A program made the position numbers and the translations under genes. Below the pieces are notes generated by a model. The model had not been told where the DNA came from. It worked only from the letters and a program-made list of their open reading frames with translations, and made no database searches. Below are positions 16,292-24,258 of a DNA stretch of 64,000 bases, piece after piece. The stretch comes from ZC4RG35 sp964388105 (GTDB lineage: Bacteria > Actinomycetota > Acidimicrobiia > Spongiisociales > ZC4RG35), in contig CAYLYQ010000001.1 of the NCBI GenBank assembly GCA_964388105.1, positions 50,764-114,763 on the forward strand. The letters run 5' to 3'. Each line of letters starts with the position of its first letter. The stretch's first letter is position 1.

Positions 16292-16786
16292 TCAGGGCAG
16301 CCCTCCGACCAGGTCGTCGAAGACGGCGATCAGCGACGGGGCGTAACCGAGGAGCACCGCCCCGGGGAGCATGAGGAGGGTCACCGGGATCATGAGGCGG
16401 GTCGGGAGCGATCGTGCCCTGGCCAGCCGGCGGGACCGCTCCTCGGCGAGATCCGTGTCGATCATCCGGTGAACGGTCCCCGCCAGCGACGCGCCGGACC
16501 GCTGCGCCCGCGCCAGCTGCGCCAGGGCGCCTCGCAGGGAATCGGGAGCCGCCGTCACCGCGGCGCCGAGGCCTGCCACCGAGGCAAGCCGTACCAGCCG
16601 TGCGAGATCGCGGTGCTCGGGGAGCCGGGAGGAGGCGGCCTGGAGTGCGCCGAGCACGGAGCGACCGGCTCGAATCTCGGTGAGGACGACGAGGAGGACG
16701 AGTCGGGTGGGGACGGCGGGGGCCCGGGACACACGGCCTCGTGACAGGACGACGGCGGCAGCGATGGCGGCGAGCAGCAACGTCAT
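16292..16786 (-). CDS. tadC: TadC-like T2SSF pilus platform protein
   Basis: Inner-membrane platform protein of 164 residues with a single T2SSF (GspF-like) module between hydrophobic segments at the N-terminus and near the C-terminus (about 125-155). It should partner TadB and the CpaF ATPase in pilus assembly. The ATG at 16786 overlaps the tadB stop as ATGA and has GGAGG seven bases upstream, which is better than the GTG at 16798. It is shorter than proteobacterial TadC, as is usual in actinobacterial tad loci. Confidence 0.85.
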   Translation of the reverse strand: MTLLLAAIAAAVVLSRGRVSRAPAVPTRLVLLVVLTEIRAGRSVLGALQAASSRLPEHRDLARLVRLASVAGLGAAVTAAPDSLRGALAQLARAQRSGASLAGTVHRMIDTDLAEERSRRLARARSLPTRLMIPVTLLMLPGAVLLGYAPSLIAVFDDLVGGLP

Positions 16787-17421
16787 CTCGCCCTCCACAG
16801 GATCAGCAGGGCCCCGGCGATGCCGCAGAGGAACAGCGCGGATCCGACGAAGGCAATGCCCCTCTGGTTCCCGGTGGCGAACAGCGACGGCAGGTCTCCG
16901 GACGCCCAGCGCCAGCCCAGGTAGGCCACCGGGGCGCCCACGAACACGCCGGCAGCCACCCGGCCGGGGGCGGCGGCAACCCGGATCTCCCGGCGAATCT
17001 CGTCATGGGCGAGAGCAAGCGACGCCATCTCGTCGAACAGGTCGGCTGGAGGGGCGCCCGACCTGGCGGCTCCGGCGAGGGCGATCGCGAGCTCAGGGCC
17101 CGTTCCCGGCAGGGCCTCCCCGATTCGGCCTCCCAGCTCGTCCCAGGGGAGCACGAGACACTCGTCGGCGAGACCGTGATCGCCGGTGGCAGCCATCGAA
17201 GCAGCGAGCGAGTGCCGCAGGGAAGCTCCCGACCGCATCTCGGCGGCCACCCCCTCGAGGAAGCGCACCGCCATCCCGCCCTCTTGCCGCTTGCCTCGCC
17301 AGACGAGGGCCACCACCACGACCCCGAGCCCCCAAGGGAAGAAGAGGGTCATCCCGATCAGGCCGAGCCGAAGCGGGCTCAACCCGGCGGCGGTGGCTGC
17401 CGCCAGCAAGACGAGGTCCAT
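16783..17421 (-). CDS. tadB: TadB-like T2SSF pilus platform protein
   Basis: A 212-residue membrane protein: two N-terminal hydrophobic stretches (about 2-17 and 20-38), a cytosolic T2SSF domain with the MRSGASLRHSL motif, then two C-terminal helices (about 152-167 and 183-207). It corresponds to Rv3658c. The ATG at 17421 shares one base with the cpaF stop (TGATG), giving tight coupling. The longer frame upstream lies antisense to the cpaF domain and was discarded. Confidence 0.86.
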   Translation of the reverse strand: MDLVLLAAATAAGLSPLRLGLIGMTLFFPWGLGVVVVALVWRGKRQEGGMAVRFLEGVAAEMRSGASLRHSLAASMAATGDHGLADECLVLPWDELGGRIGEALPGTGPELAIALAGAARSGAPPADLFDEMASLALAHDEIRREIRVAAAPGRVAAGVFVGAPVAYLGWRWASGDLPSLFATGNQRGIAFVGSALFLCGIAGALLILWRAR

Positions 17422-18458
17422 CACCAGTCCTCCAGGTCCTCTCGGGCGACTATCGCCCGCACCGTTCGGCCCACCGGGCCTCGCTCGATCTGGACGACGA
17501 TGTCGACGGCGGCGCGCAGCTGTCGGGCGATCGCCTCCTCGGATGCGACACCGGAGCCCATCGCCAGGGTGTGGAGCCGCCACATGGCTTCCTGCGGGGA
17601 GTTGGCGTGAACCGTCGTCATGGAGCCCCGGTGCCCGGTGTTGAGCGCACTGATCAGGTCGAGGGCCTCGGCGCCCCTGACCTCCCCGACGATGATCCGG
17701 TCGGGTCGCAGCCGCAGCGCCGATCGCACCAGTTGACGGATGGTGATCTCCCCTGCGGATTCGGCGTTGGCTGGCCTGGCCTCGAGTGCGACGACATGAC
17801 CTGGCAGCGACAGCTCGGCCGCGTCCTCGATGGTGACGACTCTCTCCGTCGGAGGGATCTGGCCGGCGAGGAGGTTGAGGAGGGTGGTCTTGCCTGCCCC
17901 GGTGCCACCGGAGACCACGATCGTCTTCCGAGAGCGGACCGAGTCGGTCAGCCGGTCCGCTTCCTCTCGCGTCATGGTGCCGGCCGACACCAGGTCATCG
18001 AGGTCGGACACCTTCTGGCTGAACCTTCGGATGGCAACCAGTGGCGACTCGACCGACGCGGGCGGGAGGACCGCGTGGAGTCGGCTGCCGTCGGGGAGCC
18101 TGGCATCGACCATGGGCAGCGTCCGGTCGACCCGGAGACCGAGAGGAGCGATGACGCGCTCCACCAGGGCCACGATCGCCCCCGCGGATCCGAACGACAC
18201 CGCCGAACGCTCCAGCCCATCGCCCCGGTCCACCCAGACCTCGTCGGGGCCGTTGACCAAGACGTCCGTGACCTCCGGGTCGTCCACCAGGGCTTGAAGG
18301 GGCCCCAATCCCAGCACGCCGGCGACCACCGGCGCCAAGGAGTCGCGGGCGTGCCACGGCGACTCGGAAGCAAGGAGCCGCATCGCCTCGGCCTCCACAG
18401 ATCCGCGATCGAGGGTGACGTCCGACAGGGCGATCGCCCGCGCCACGCGTTCGATCAC
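17421..18458 (-). CDS. cpaF: Tad pilus assembly ATPase (CpaF/TadA)
   Basis: Secretion NTPase of about 345 residues that powers Flp pilus assembly. The N-domain contains DPEVTDVLVNGPDEVWVD; the catalytic domain has Walker A GGTGAGKT, the Asp box, Walker B IIVGEVRG and the His box (HRGSMTTVHAN). The GTG at 18458 overlaps the stop of the upstream gene as GTGA and gives the usual length; an ATG at 18500 would lengthen the overlap. It corresponds to Rv3659c. It is followed by tadB with a one-base overlap. Confidence 0.93.
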   Translation of the reverse strand: MIERVARAIALSDVTLDRGSVEAEAMRLLASESPWHARDSLAPVVAGVLGLGPLQALVDDPEVTDVLVNGPDEVWVDRGDGLERSAVSFGSAGAIVALVERVIAPLGLRVDRTLPMVDARLPDGSRLHAVLPPASVESPLVAIRRFSQKVSDLDDLVSAGTMTREEADRLTDSVRSRKTIVVSGGTGAGKTTLLNLLAGQIPPTERVVTIEDAAELSLPGHVVALEARPANAESAGEITIRQLVRSALRLRPDRIIVGEVRGAEALDLISALNTGHRGSMTTVHANSPQEAMWRLHTLAMGSGVASEEAIARQLRAAVDIVVQIERGPVGRTVRAIVAREDLEDW

Positions 18459-19003
18459 GCCCACGGCAGCCCCCACACCGGCCGCCAGGCACGCAGCCAT
18501 CGTCCGGGCATCGGTGCCCCCCGGGCCAGCGCCCGACGGACCGTCCCGGCGCCGACCGGCGGCAACAGCGGCCCGGGCCCGGGTGGGTCCGATCCTCCGC
18601 GCATCCTCTGCCACACGGCGGGGCGGGTGCTCGTGGGGGCCAGGACCCCGGGGAACAGCGGGGTGACAGGGACCACCGCGCCCGGCCACTCCTGCCCGCC
18701 CAGCCGGACGACGATCGCCGGCCAGCCCGACGCCAGCCGCATCACCAGGTCGTGCGCCTCCGCGACGCCGATCCCCCCGGAGCCCAGCACCGCGATCCCC
18801 TTCCGCGCGGGCGTCGCCTCCGCCTTCCGGGGCCCGTCGAGAGACAGGTCGACGAGAGTCCGGTGCGTGCCAAGCCCGAGGCGGTCGCCGAGGTCGACGA
18901 TCAGAGCCGTGCCAGCGCAGCCTGCGAGCCCGATGGGCCCGAGGATCGACATCACCGGATCGTCGGCGGCGACCGCCAGCACCAGGGCCCTCTCCCTCCC
19001 CAT
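18455..19003 (-). CDS. short Ssd/CpaE-position protein of the tad locus
   Basis: A 182-residue protein occupying the place of Ssd (Rv3660c), the CpaE-like Walker ATPase before CpaF. It has Ala/Val/Gly-rich beta-alpha character (VAADD, GLAGCAGTALIVDLGDRLGLGT), which fits the C-terminal half of a MinD-like fold, but no Walker A lysine motif, so it looks truncated or degenerate. The start is supported by a minus-strand TAGGTT box seven bases before ATG 19003, so the gene appears real and first in the operon. It overlaps cpaF by GTGA. Assignment to the CpaE family rests on synteny and weak resemblance only. Confidence 0.65.
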   Translation of the reverse strand: MGRERALVLAVAADDPVMSILGPIGLAGCAGTALIVDLGDRLGLGTHRTLVDLSLDGPRKAEATPARKGIAVLGSGGIGVAEAHDLVMRLASGWPAIVVRLGGQEWPGAVVPVTPLFPGVLAPTSTRPAVWQRMRGGSDPPGPGPLLPPVGAGTVRRALARGAPMPGRWLRAWRPVWGLPWA

Positions 19004-19066
19004 GCCCGCGAACCTATGGGAGCGTCATCCGCCCGACAAGACCCTCGCGAGCGGTAACTTCGACAC

Positions 19067-19846
19067 ATGGCGATCGGAGCCTTCTTCGACCTAGACAAGA
19101 CGATCATCGCCCGGTCGTCGACCCTCGCGTTCACCCGACCCATGTTCCGCGCCGGGCTCCTCGGCGGCACGACTTTGGCCAAGGCGGGCATCGCCCAGGC
19201 GTACTACCGGGCCTTCGGCGCCGCCGAAGGGCACTTGGAGCGGGTCAAGGACGAGCTGTCCAATCTGATCCGCGGCTGGGAGCGCGAGGAGGTGATGGCG
19301 CTGGTCACGGAGACGGTGGACGAAGTGGTGACCCCCATGGTCTATGCCGAGGCACTCGCCGTCGTGGACCGGCACCGGAAGTCCGGCCATCGCGTCGTCG
19401 TCATCTCGGCCAGCCCGGAGGAGATCGTCCGGCCCTTGTGCCGCCATCTGGGCATCGACGAGATCATCGCCACACGGTCGGAGGTCGACGAGGAGGGCCG
19501 CTACACCGGCAACATCGAGTTCTACGCCTATGGCGACAACAAGGCGGTGGCGATGAGGGAGTTCGCCGAGAGGGAGGGGATCGACCTCGATGCCAGCTAC
19601 GCGTACTCGGACTCCGCCACGGACTTGCCGATGCTCGAGGCGGTGGGGCACCCGGTGGCCGTCAACCCCGATTCGGCCTTGGCCGGGATCGCCTCCGAGC
19701 GGGGTTGGGAGGTCCGCCGTTTCGAAGCCGCGGTGACCATGAGGGACCGCATCGCCGCCAAGGCGGTTCCGGGCGCCGCGGTGGCGACAGGCGTGGCCGC
19801 GATCCTCGCCTACTGGGCGTTGAAGGGACGCAAGAGCTCGTCCTGA
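19067..19846 (+). CDS. HAD-IB family phosphatase (SerB-like, Rv3661 type)
   Basis: A 259-residue HAD hydrolase. Motif I is FFDLDKT near residue 6, motif II is VVISASP near 105, and motif IV is the SDSATDLPML block near 182. The C-terminus has a hydrophobic segment (about 226-248) then a basic end, suggesting membrane attachment. The substrate is unknown; relatives act on phosphoserine or lysophospholipid phosphates. Its place beside the tad operon matches Rv3661. TAACTT ends six bases before ATG 19067, predicting a leaderless mRNA, divergent from the tad operon. It overlaps the convergent 113-residue gene by 37 bases. Confidence 0.9.
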   Translation: MAIGAFFDLDKTIIARSSTLAFTRPMFRAGLLGGTTLAKAGIAQAYYRAFGAAEGHLERVKDELSNLIRGWEREEVMALVTETVDEVVTPMVYAEALAVVDRHRKSGHRVVVISASPEEIVRPLCRHLGIDEIIATRSEVDEEGRYTGNIEFYAYGDNKAVAMREFAEREGIDLDASYAYSDSATDLPMLEAVGHPVAVNPDSALAGIASERGWEVRRFEAAVTMRDRIAAKAVPGAAVATGVAAILAYWALKGRKSSS

Positions 19847-20151
19847 GGGATGACCACCCACTCCGTCCCGAGTGCCCGCACGGCATCGATCAGCCCGGCA
19901 GCGTCGAATGAGCCGTCGCCGAGGAGACCCAAGACGGAGCGTGACAACGAGAAGGCGACGAGGCGCGCCACCTCTTCGCGGTCGACTGGGCCGGTCACCA
20001 TGCCGTCGCTGACCAACTTGAGGGCGTCCGTCACGGGTGCCACCACCATCATCGCCGGGGCGCCCTCGGACGATGCCCCAACCGGATCACCGGAGGGGTC
20101 GAACGAAACGGGATCACCGGGCTGAGTCAGGAGCAGCCGGGGCCGGATCAC
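19810..20151 (-). CDS. hypothetical protein, 113 residues
   Basis: I do not recognise this protein. It looks soluble: proline-rich start, a DALKLVSDGMVTGPVDREEVARLVAFSL helical middle, and an acidic end. Codon third positions are strongly G/C, as in real genes here. The best support is a minus-strand TACCGT box ending six bases before the GTG at 20151, the leaderless spacing seen across this window. That box overlaps the ispD -10 box by two bases, so the two divergent genes share a promoter core. Its 3' end overlaps the HAD gene by 37 bases. Confidence 0.6.
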   Translation of the reverse strand: MIRPRLLLTQPGDPVSFDPSGDPVGASSEGAPAMMVVAPVTDALKLVSDGMVTGPVDREEVARLVAFSLSRSVLGLLGDGSFDAAGLIDAVRALGTEWVVIPQDELLRPFNAQ

Positions 20152-20157
20152 GGGGTC

Positions 20158-20167
20158 ACGGTACCCT
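20158..20167. promoter_or_regulatory. overlapping divergent -10 boxes (ispD and 113-residue gene)
   Basis: ACGGTACCCT contains TACCGT on the minus strand (20158-20163) and TACCCT on the plus strand (20162-20167). Each ends 6 or 7 bases before its start codon. Both promoters cannot be melted at once, which implies mutual exclusion. This is inferred from sequence only. Confidence 0.55.
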
Positions 20168-20174
20168 CCGCGGC

Positions 20175-20786
20175 GTGTCCCGAGGCATGGTCGTGGTTGC
20201 AGCCGGATCCGGCTCGCGGTTCTCCGGGGACAAGACGCTCGCCGACCTCGAGGGCCGCCCTCTGGTCGCGCTCACCGTCTCCCGTGTCCGCCGACTGGTG
20301 GACGAAGTGGTCCTGGTCTGCCGCCCCGATCAGCGGGACGCCCTCGAGCATCTCGGGGTGGCCATGGTCGACGGGGGCGCGACACGGACCGACAGCGAGG
20401 CGGCGGGACTGGCGGCGCTCGCCTCGGACCACGCCCTGGTCGGCGTCCACGACGGGGCCCGCCCCAATGTCTTTCCCGACCTGGTGGAGCGACTGTTCCG
20501 CTCCGCGGCCGACCACGGAGGAGCGGCACCCGTCCTGGCTCCGTCCACGCCCATCGTGGAGAAGAGGACCGGCAGGATCGTGCGGGGCGCTCTCGGCGTC
20601 CAGACGCCCCAGGTGTTCCGGGGTCGGGAACTGATCGACGCCTACCGCGGCCGTGGCGATGAAGATGGCCACGACACTGTCGATCTGGTGCAGCGGCTCA
20701 CCGATCTGCGGATCGCCGCCGTGACCGGGGATCCGAGGAACATCAAGGTGACCTATCCGGCCGACCTGGCCTGGGTGATCAGGTGA
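20175..20786 (+). CDS. ispD: 2-C-methyl-D-erythritol 4-phosphate cytidylyltransferase
   Basis: Third committed enzyme of the MEP isoprenoid pathway, making CDP-methylerythritol from MEP and CTP. The 203-residue frame opens with VVVAAGSGSRF, the CTP-binding loop, and has VHDGARPNV, GALGVQTPQVFRG and DDxxL-like DTVDLVQRL segments expected of IspD. The GTG at 20175 fits the leaderless rule (TACCCT ends seven bases upstream); the ATG at 20187 is an alternative. ispF is not adjacent, so the usual ispDF pair is split here. The stop overlaps the convergent GNAT gene by eight bases. Confidence 0.92.
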   Translation: MSRGMVVVAAGSGSRFSGDKTLADLEGRPLVALTVSRVRRLVDEVVLVCRPDQRDALEHLGVAMVDGGATRTDSEAAGLAALASDHALVGVHDGARPNVFPDLVERLFRSAADHGGAAPVLAPSTPIVEKRTGRIVRGALGVQTPQVFRGRELIDAYRGRGDEDGHDTVDLVQRLTDLRIAAVTGDPRNIKVTYPADLAWVIR

Positions 20787-21270
20787 GGGCGCGCTCGTAG
20801 ACCAGCTCGTCGAGGCTCGTCCCACCGATGTCCAGTGTCTGCCGTGTCGGTGTCGGCTTCCAGCCGCTCCGCTCGTAGAAGGCGCGGGCCCGCGTGTTGC
20901 CCTCGAGGACCCAGAGCATCGCCCGATCGAATCCGATTTCGGCGAGCCGGCCTTCGGCCTGGCTCAGGAGCTCGGTTCCGAGGCCGAGCCCCCAGGAGGA
21001 CGGGCGGAGATAGATGGCGTACACCTCGCCCCAACCGTCGACGTCGCGGGAAGGGCCGAGACTGCAGAACCCGTGGATCTCCCCGTCGTCCGAGACCAGA
21101 ACGGTCCGCCCCTCGGTGATCATCTCCGCAAAGCGTGCCGTCCGGGCAGCCGGATCCAGCGTGTCGAAGAACGAGGGCGGGAGCAGGTGGGCGTAGGCGG
21201 CCCGCCACGATTCGACGTGAAGCGGGCCCAGCGCTTCGGCATCGGCCACACGCGCCAGCCGAATGGTCAC
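20779..21270 (-). CDS. GNAT family N-acetyltransferase
   Basis: A 163-residue acetyl-CoA-dependent acetyltransferase of unknown substrate. The fold is recognisable from TIRLARVADAEAL at the start, the VYAIYLRPSSWGLGLGTELL acetyl-CoA-binding loop near the middle, and WVLEGNTRARAFYERSGW, the usual GNAT C-terminal motif. The GTG at 21270 overlaps the stop of the upstream secreted protein as GTGA, so it is the last gene of a GDPD-secreted protein-GNAT operon. Confidence 0.9.
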   Translation of the reverse strand: MTIRLARVADAEALGPLHVESWRAAYAHLLPPSFFDTLDPAARTARFAEMITEGRTVLVSDDGEIHGFCSLGPSRDVDGWGEVYAIYLRPSSWGLGLGTELLSQAEGRLAEIGFDRAMLWVLEGNTRARAFYERSGWKPTPTRQTLDIGGTSLDELVYERALT

Positions 21271-21782
21271 TCGTCCTCCGCCGAGCCCATTTCGTCGGCG
21301 CCGGCTTCCCGGCGTTCGTCGCGCTCCCCCAGCACCCAGAAGGCGAGGGCGGAGAGAGACGCCGCCCCGAGCGCCACGGCCAGCCACCCCCACCGTGCGG
21401 ACTCGCTCGGTTCCGGTTCCTCCGGCTCGCCCGAGTCCGCGGGCGAGCCCTCGAAGCTCAGCTGAGCCCCCATTGCGCTGAGGGTGGTCGGATCGGAGAG
21501 ATGGCCGGGCTCGCCTATGGCCTCGAAGACGACGAAAAAGTCCTTGCGGGGCAACTCCGTGCGGATTCCGTAGGTCCCACCACCCCGGGGGAGGAGAGAG
21601 ATCACGATCGGCTCGTCGGCGCCGGTGGAGAAGTGGGCGACGACCGACTGGGCGGAGACCATGACCTCGACGGAGATGTCGACGAGCATGGTGTCGGCCT
21701 CGAGGCTGACGGTCGTCGCGCTCGCCTGCCCGAACGACCCGCCGAGGGTCACTGCGGCGAGGATGGCCGCCACGGCCCTCAC
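21267..21782 (-). CDS. secreted protein with C-terminal membrane anchor
   Basis: A 171-residue unrecognised protein. It starts with a signal peptide (about residues 1-21, ASA cleavage-like site), has an all-beta looking extracytoplasmic domain of about 100 residues, an acidic Pro/Glu linker, a transmembrane helix (about 130-151) and a charged tail. This build resembles small YtkA- or CopC-like beta-sandwich proteins, but no metal-binding motif is visible. The GTG at 21782 overlaps the GDPD stop by GTGA, and its own stop overlaps the GNAT start likewise. Confidence 0.75.
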   Translation of the reverse strand: MRAVAAILAAVTLGGSFGQASATTVSLEADTMLVDISVEVMVSAQSVVAHFSTGADEPIVISLLPRGGGTYGIRTELPRKDFFVVFEAIGEPGHLSDPTTLSAMGAQLSFEGSPADSGEPEEPEPSESARWGWLAVALGAASLSALAFWVLGERDERREAGADEMGSAEDE

Positions 21783-22534
21783 GACACCACCTCGAGGGAG
21801 CGGGCCAGGTCGGGACGATCGGTGATGATGCCCGTGACGCCGAGGTCGATCAGGCGACGCATCTCGGCGGGTTGGTTGACGGTCCAGACGTAGATCGGGA
21901 CTTCGGAGCGACCGGCAGCAGAAATCAGTCGCTCGTCGACCACGCGCACCCCCATGTACTGCAAGGGGAGGTGCAGCGCATCGGCCATCGGTCGGCGCCC
22001 GGATGCGGCCAACCATCTCCTCGCCCCGCGCGCGCCGATGGACGTGCGGATGCGCCCACCGGACAACTGCCGGATGTCGCGCAGCCAGCTCTCCCGGAAC
22101 GAGCCGACGACAGCCCGCTCATAGAGGTTGTGGGTGGCGAAGAGCCCGAGCAGGCCGGGAATGACCTCGGCTGCCTTGATGTCGAGCACGAGCTCCAGAT
22201 CGGGATACGACGACGCCAACTCGGCCAGCGCCGGGATGCGGACACCCGAGTCGCGATGGGCGAAGCCGTCGGGTCCCTTGTGGCGAAACCCGGCATCCAG
22301 TCGGCTGATGGCGGCGAAGTCCATGTGGGCCACCCGGCCCGAACCGTCGGTGGTGCGATCGATGGTCGGGTCGTGGATGCACACCACCGTCCCGTCGGCC
22401 GTGACCCGAAGATCGGTCTCTACCTGTTGCGCCCCCATGGCGATGGCGCCGGCGAATGCGGTCATGGTGTTCTCGGGCCACAGATAGCGGCTGCCGCGGT
22501 GCGCCACCACCACCGGTTCCCGGGAAGGGCTCAT
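21779..22534 (-). CDS. glycerophosphodiester phosphodiesterase
   Basis: Hydrolyses glycerophosphodiesters to glycerol 3-phosphate and an alcohol; 251 residues with a GDPD TIM barrel. The signature VAHRGSRYLWPENT gives the catalytic His and metal ligands, followed by ETDLRVTADG and the second catalytic His in IHDPTIDRTT. The C-terminal VWTVNQPAEMRRLIDLGVTG strand is typical. There is no signal peptide, so it is a cytosolic form. TACCTT on the minus strand ends eight bases before ATG 22534, predicting a leaderless first gene of a three-gene operon. Confidence 0.94.
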   Translation of the reverse strand: MSPSREPVVVAHRGSRYLWPENTMTAFAGAIAMGAQQVETDLRVTADGTVVCIHDPTIDRTTDGSGRVAHMDFAAISRLDAGFRHKGPDGFAHRDSGVRIPALAELASSYPDLELVLDIKAAEVIPGLLGLFATHNLYERAVVGSFRESWLRDIRQLSGGRIRTSIGARGARRWLAASGRRPMADALHLPLQYMGVRVVDERLISAAGRSEVPIYVWTVNQPAEMRRLIDLGVTGIITDRPDLARSLEVVS

Positions 22535-22574
22535 ATCGGGAAAAGGTAGCGGCGGGGCCTGCCTAGGAAGCAGT

Positions 22575-22594
22575 GAGGGGCCCGAAGGCCCCTC
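22575..22594 (-). terminator. terminator-like hairpin after hup
   Basis: GAGGGGCC-TTCG-GGCCCCTC on the minus strand is an 8-bp perfect stem with a stable UUCG-type loop, 22 bases after the HU stop. No U run follows. Confidence 0.6.
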
Positions 22595-22616
22595 GCCGGT
22601 TGAACACGATTCGGGT

Positions 22617-22910
22617 CTACTGGACGACCCGGTCCTTCAAGCCCTTCGCCGCCTGGAAAGCGGCGTACTTGCGTGCGGGAATCGTGATGGTCTCGCCGGT
22701 GGCCGGGTTGCGGCCCTGGCGAGCGGAACGCGACTTGGTGCTGAAGCTACCGAAGCCGCTGATGTTGACCTTGCGGCCGGCATCGAGCTCGACGGCGATG
22801 ATCCCCTCACCCGACTTGGTCGAGAAGATGATGTCGATGATCTCCGCCGCCTTGGCCTTGGAGATGTCCGCCTTCTTGGCCAGCTTCTCCGCCATCTCGG
22901 TCTTGTTCAC
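22617..22910 (-). CDS. hup: HU family DNA-binding protein
   Basis: Nucleoid-associated histone-like protein, 97 residues. It begins NKTEMAEKLAKKADISKAKA, has the GFGSFSTKSRSARQGRNPATGE beta-arm region and ends without a lysine/alanine-rich tail, so it is the short HU form and not the extended mycobacterial HupB. The GTG at 22910 has AAGGAGG six to eight bases upstream. It is monocistronic with its own hairpin terminator. The track-style longer frame upstream is intergenic. Confidence 0.95.
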   Translation of the reverse strand: MNKTEMAEKLAKKADISKAKAAEIIDIIFSTKSGEGIIAVELDAGRKVNISGFGSFSTKSRSARQGRNPATGETITIPARKYAAFQAAKGLKDRVVQ

Positions 22911-23022
22911 AGCCCCTCCTTCGGGTCGGTGTCTACGCCGCGCTGATGCGACAATCGTGCCCGAACGATAGGGGAGTAGGAGGAAATCCCATGTGCAATG
23001 CGTCATTTACGATTCGCGGCCT

Positions 23023-23802
23023 GTGAGCGTCTCCTACCGGCTCGATGGCGATGTCGCCGTCGTCACCCTCGACCGGCCCGACCGGTTCAACGCCATCGAG
23101 GCCACGCTCTCCGACGGACTGGTGGCGGCGGTCGCCCGTGCCGAGAGCGAAGCCCGCGCCCTCGTCCTGACCGCAGCGGGTAAGGCCTTCTGCTCCGGAG
23201 CCGACCTCGCCGACCTGATCGCGGACTACGAGACGACCGGCCCCGACCTCGAGGACCGGCTCAACCGGGTGTTCCATCCGATGGTGGAGGCCCTCATGCA
23301 GGCCGCGGTCCCGACGGTGGCCGCCGTCAACGGCGTCGCTGCGGGCGCCGGCCTCGGACTGGCCCTGGCGTGCGACTTGCGCGTCGCCGGCGCCTCGGCA
23401 TCGTTCGTATCCGCCTTCACCGGGATCGGCCTCGTTCCCGACTCCGGAACCACGTGGACGCTGCCTGCGCTGGTCGGAACGGGGCGCGCGCTGGAGCTCG
23501 TGCTGACCAACAGGCGGCTCGGGCCGGACGAGGCCGTCGATTGGGGCCTCTGCTCCGAGGCGGTGCCCGATGACCAGCTGATGCCGCGCGCCATGGAGCT
23601 GGCCGCGGGCCTGGCGAACCTGGTCCCGGATGCGCTGGTCACAGCACGGCGCCTCATCCGCGAGGCGCCCGGACTATCCCTCTCCGAGGCCCTGGCGGCC
23701 GAGCGCGCGGAACAGCACCGTCTGGGAAGGACTCCAGCGCATCTCGAAGGAGTGCGGGCGTTCCTCGAGAAGAGGAAGCCCGACTACCGGACGACCAGGT
23801 AG
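23023..23802 (+). CDS. enoyl-CoA hydratase/isomerase family protein (PaaG-like)
   Basis: Crotonase-fold enzyme, 259 residues. The oxyanion-hole segments are AFCSGADLADL and NGVAAGAGLGLALACDL. The position of the usual second catalytic Glu is occupied as GLVPDSGTTWTLPALVG, which matches the Asp of PaaG-type isomerases rather than true enoyl-CoA hydratases. The substrate may thus be an aromatic-derived or unsaturated acyl-CoA. The GTG at 23023 was chosen over 22993 because a TACGAT box lies nine bases upstream and family homology starts there. It overlaps the convergent DUF3237 gene by 19 bases. Confidence 0.87.
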   Translation: MSVSYRLDGDVAVVTLDRPDRFNAIEATLSDGLVAAVARAESEARALVLTAAGKAFCSGADLADLIADYETTGPDLEDRLNRVFHPMVEALMQAAVPTVAAVNGVAAGAGLGLALACDLRVAGASASFVSAFTGIGLVPDSGTTWTLPALVGTGRALELVLTNRRLGPDEAVDWGLCSEAVPDDQLMPRAMELAAGLANLVPDALVTARRLIREAPGLSLSEALAAERAEQHRLGRTPAHLEGVRAFLEKRKPDYRTTR

Positions 23803-24197
23803 ACCTCCAGCGAGAGCTTCCCTTCGGCCCCCCGGCCGATGGCGACGCCGATGCGCTCGTTGAGCCAGGCGAGATCCTCGTTGCCCGTGTGGAAGGTGAT
23901 CAGCTCGTTGATCTCGGCGGACTGGTCTTCGGACACCACCGAAACGCCGGTGGCTCGATAACCCACCGACTCGCGCTTGGAGCCGATGACACCGTGGATG
24001 TCGAGGTCCATGTTCCCGTCACCACGGATGACCGCGAAGTCGGTCCCCGACACCGGCCGCTCCCCCTCCCAATGCGGGCTGGTGGCCGTTCCCTCGAAGG
24101 GGAAGTCGACCCGGGTCCCCGCCGGGCCGCGGCCGACCATCTTCGGGCGCATCTCGCCTTCGATGGTGCAGAACAGTTCCAATCCGGGCACGGTCAA
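23784..24197 (-). CDS. DUF3237 family protein
   Basis: A 137-residue beta-barrel-like protein of the DUF3237 family, seen from the LELFCTIEGEM start, the GTDFAVIRGDGNMDLDIHGVI middle and the NELITFHTGNEDLAWLN motif. The function is unknown; relatives occur near catabolic genes. The TTG at 24197 has GGAGG four bases upstream; a GTG at 24191 is the alternative and would have ten-base spacing. It ends within the 3' end of the convergent crotonase gene. Confidence 0.82.
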   Translation of the reverse strand: MTVPGLELFCTIEGEMRPKMVGRGPAGTRVDFPFEGTATSPHWEGERPVSGTDFAVIRGDGNMDLDIHGVIGSKRESVGYRATGVSVVSEDQSAEINELITFHTGNEDLAWLNERIGVAIGRGAEGKLSLEVYLVVR

Positions 24198-24258
24198 AGC
24201 TCCTCCGTCGGGGAGCGGAACCGTAGCCCGGCTCCGGCCTGGCGGTTGTCGATGCGAT

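Noticed and set aside
19004..19066. Possible 6C/B11 small RNA, which lies between ssd and Rv3661 in mycobacteria
   Set aside because: The gap here is only 63 bases, is filled by two divergent leaderless promoters, and has no six-cytosine loops.
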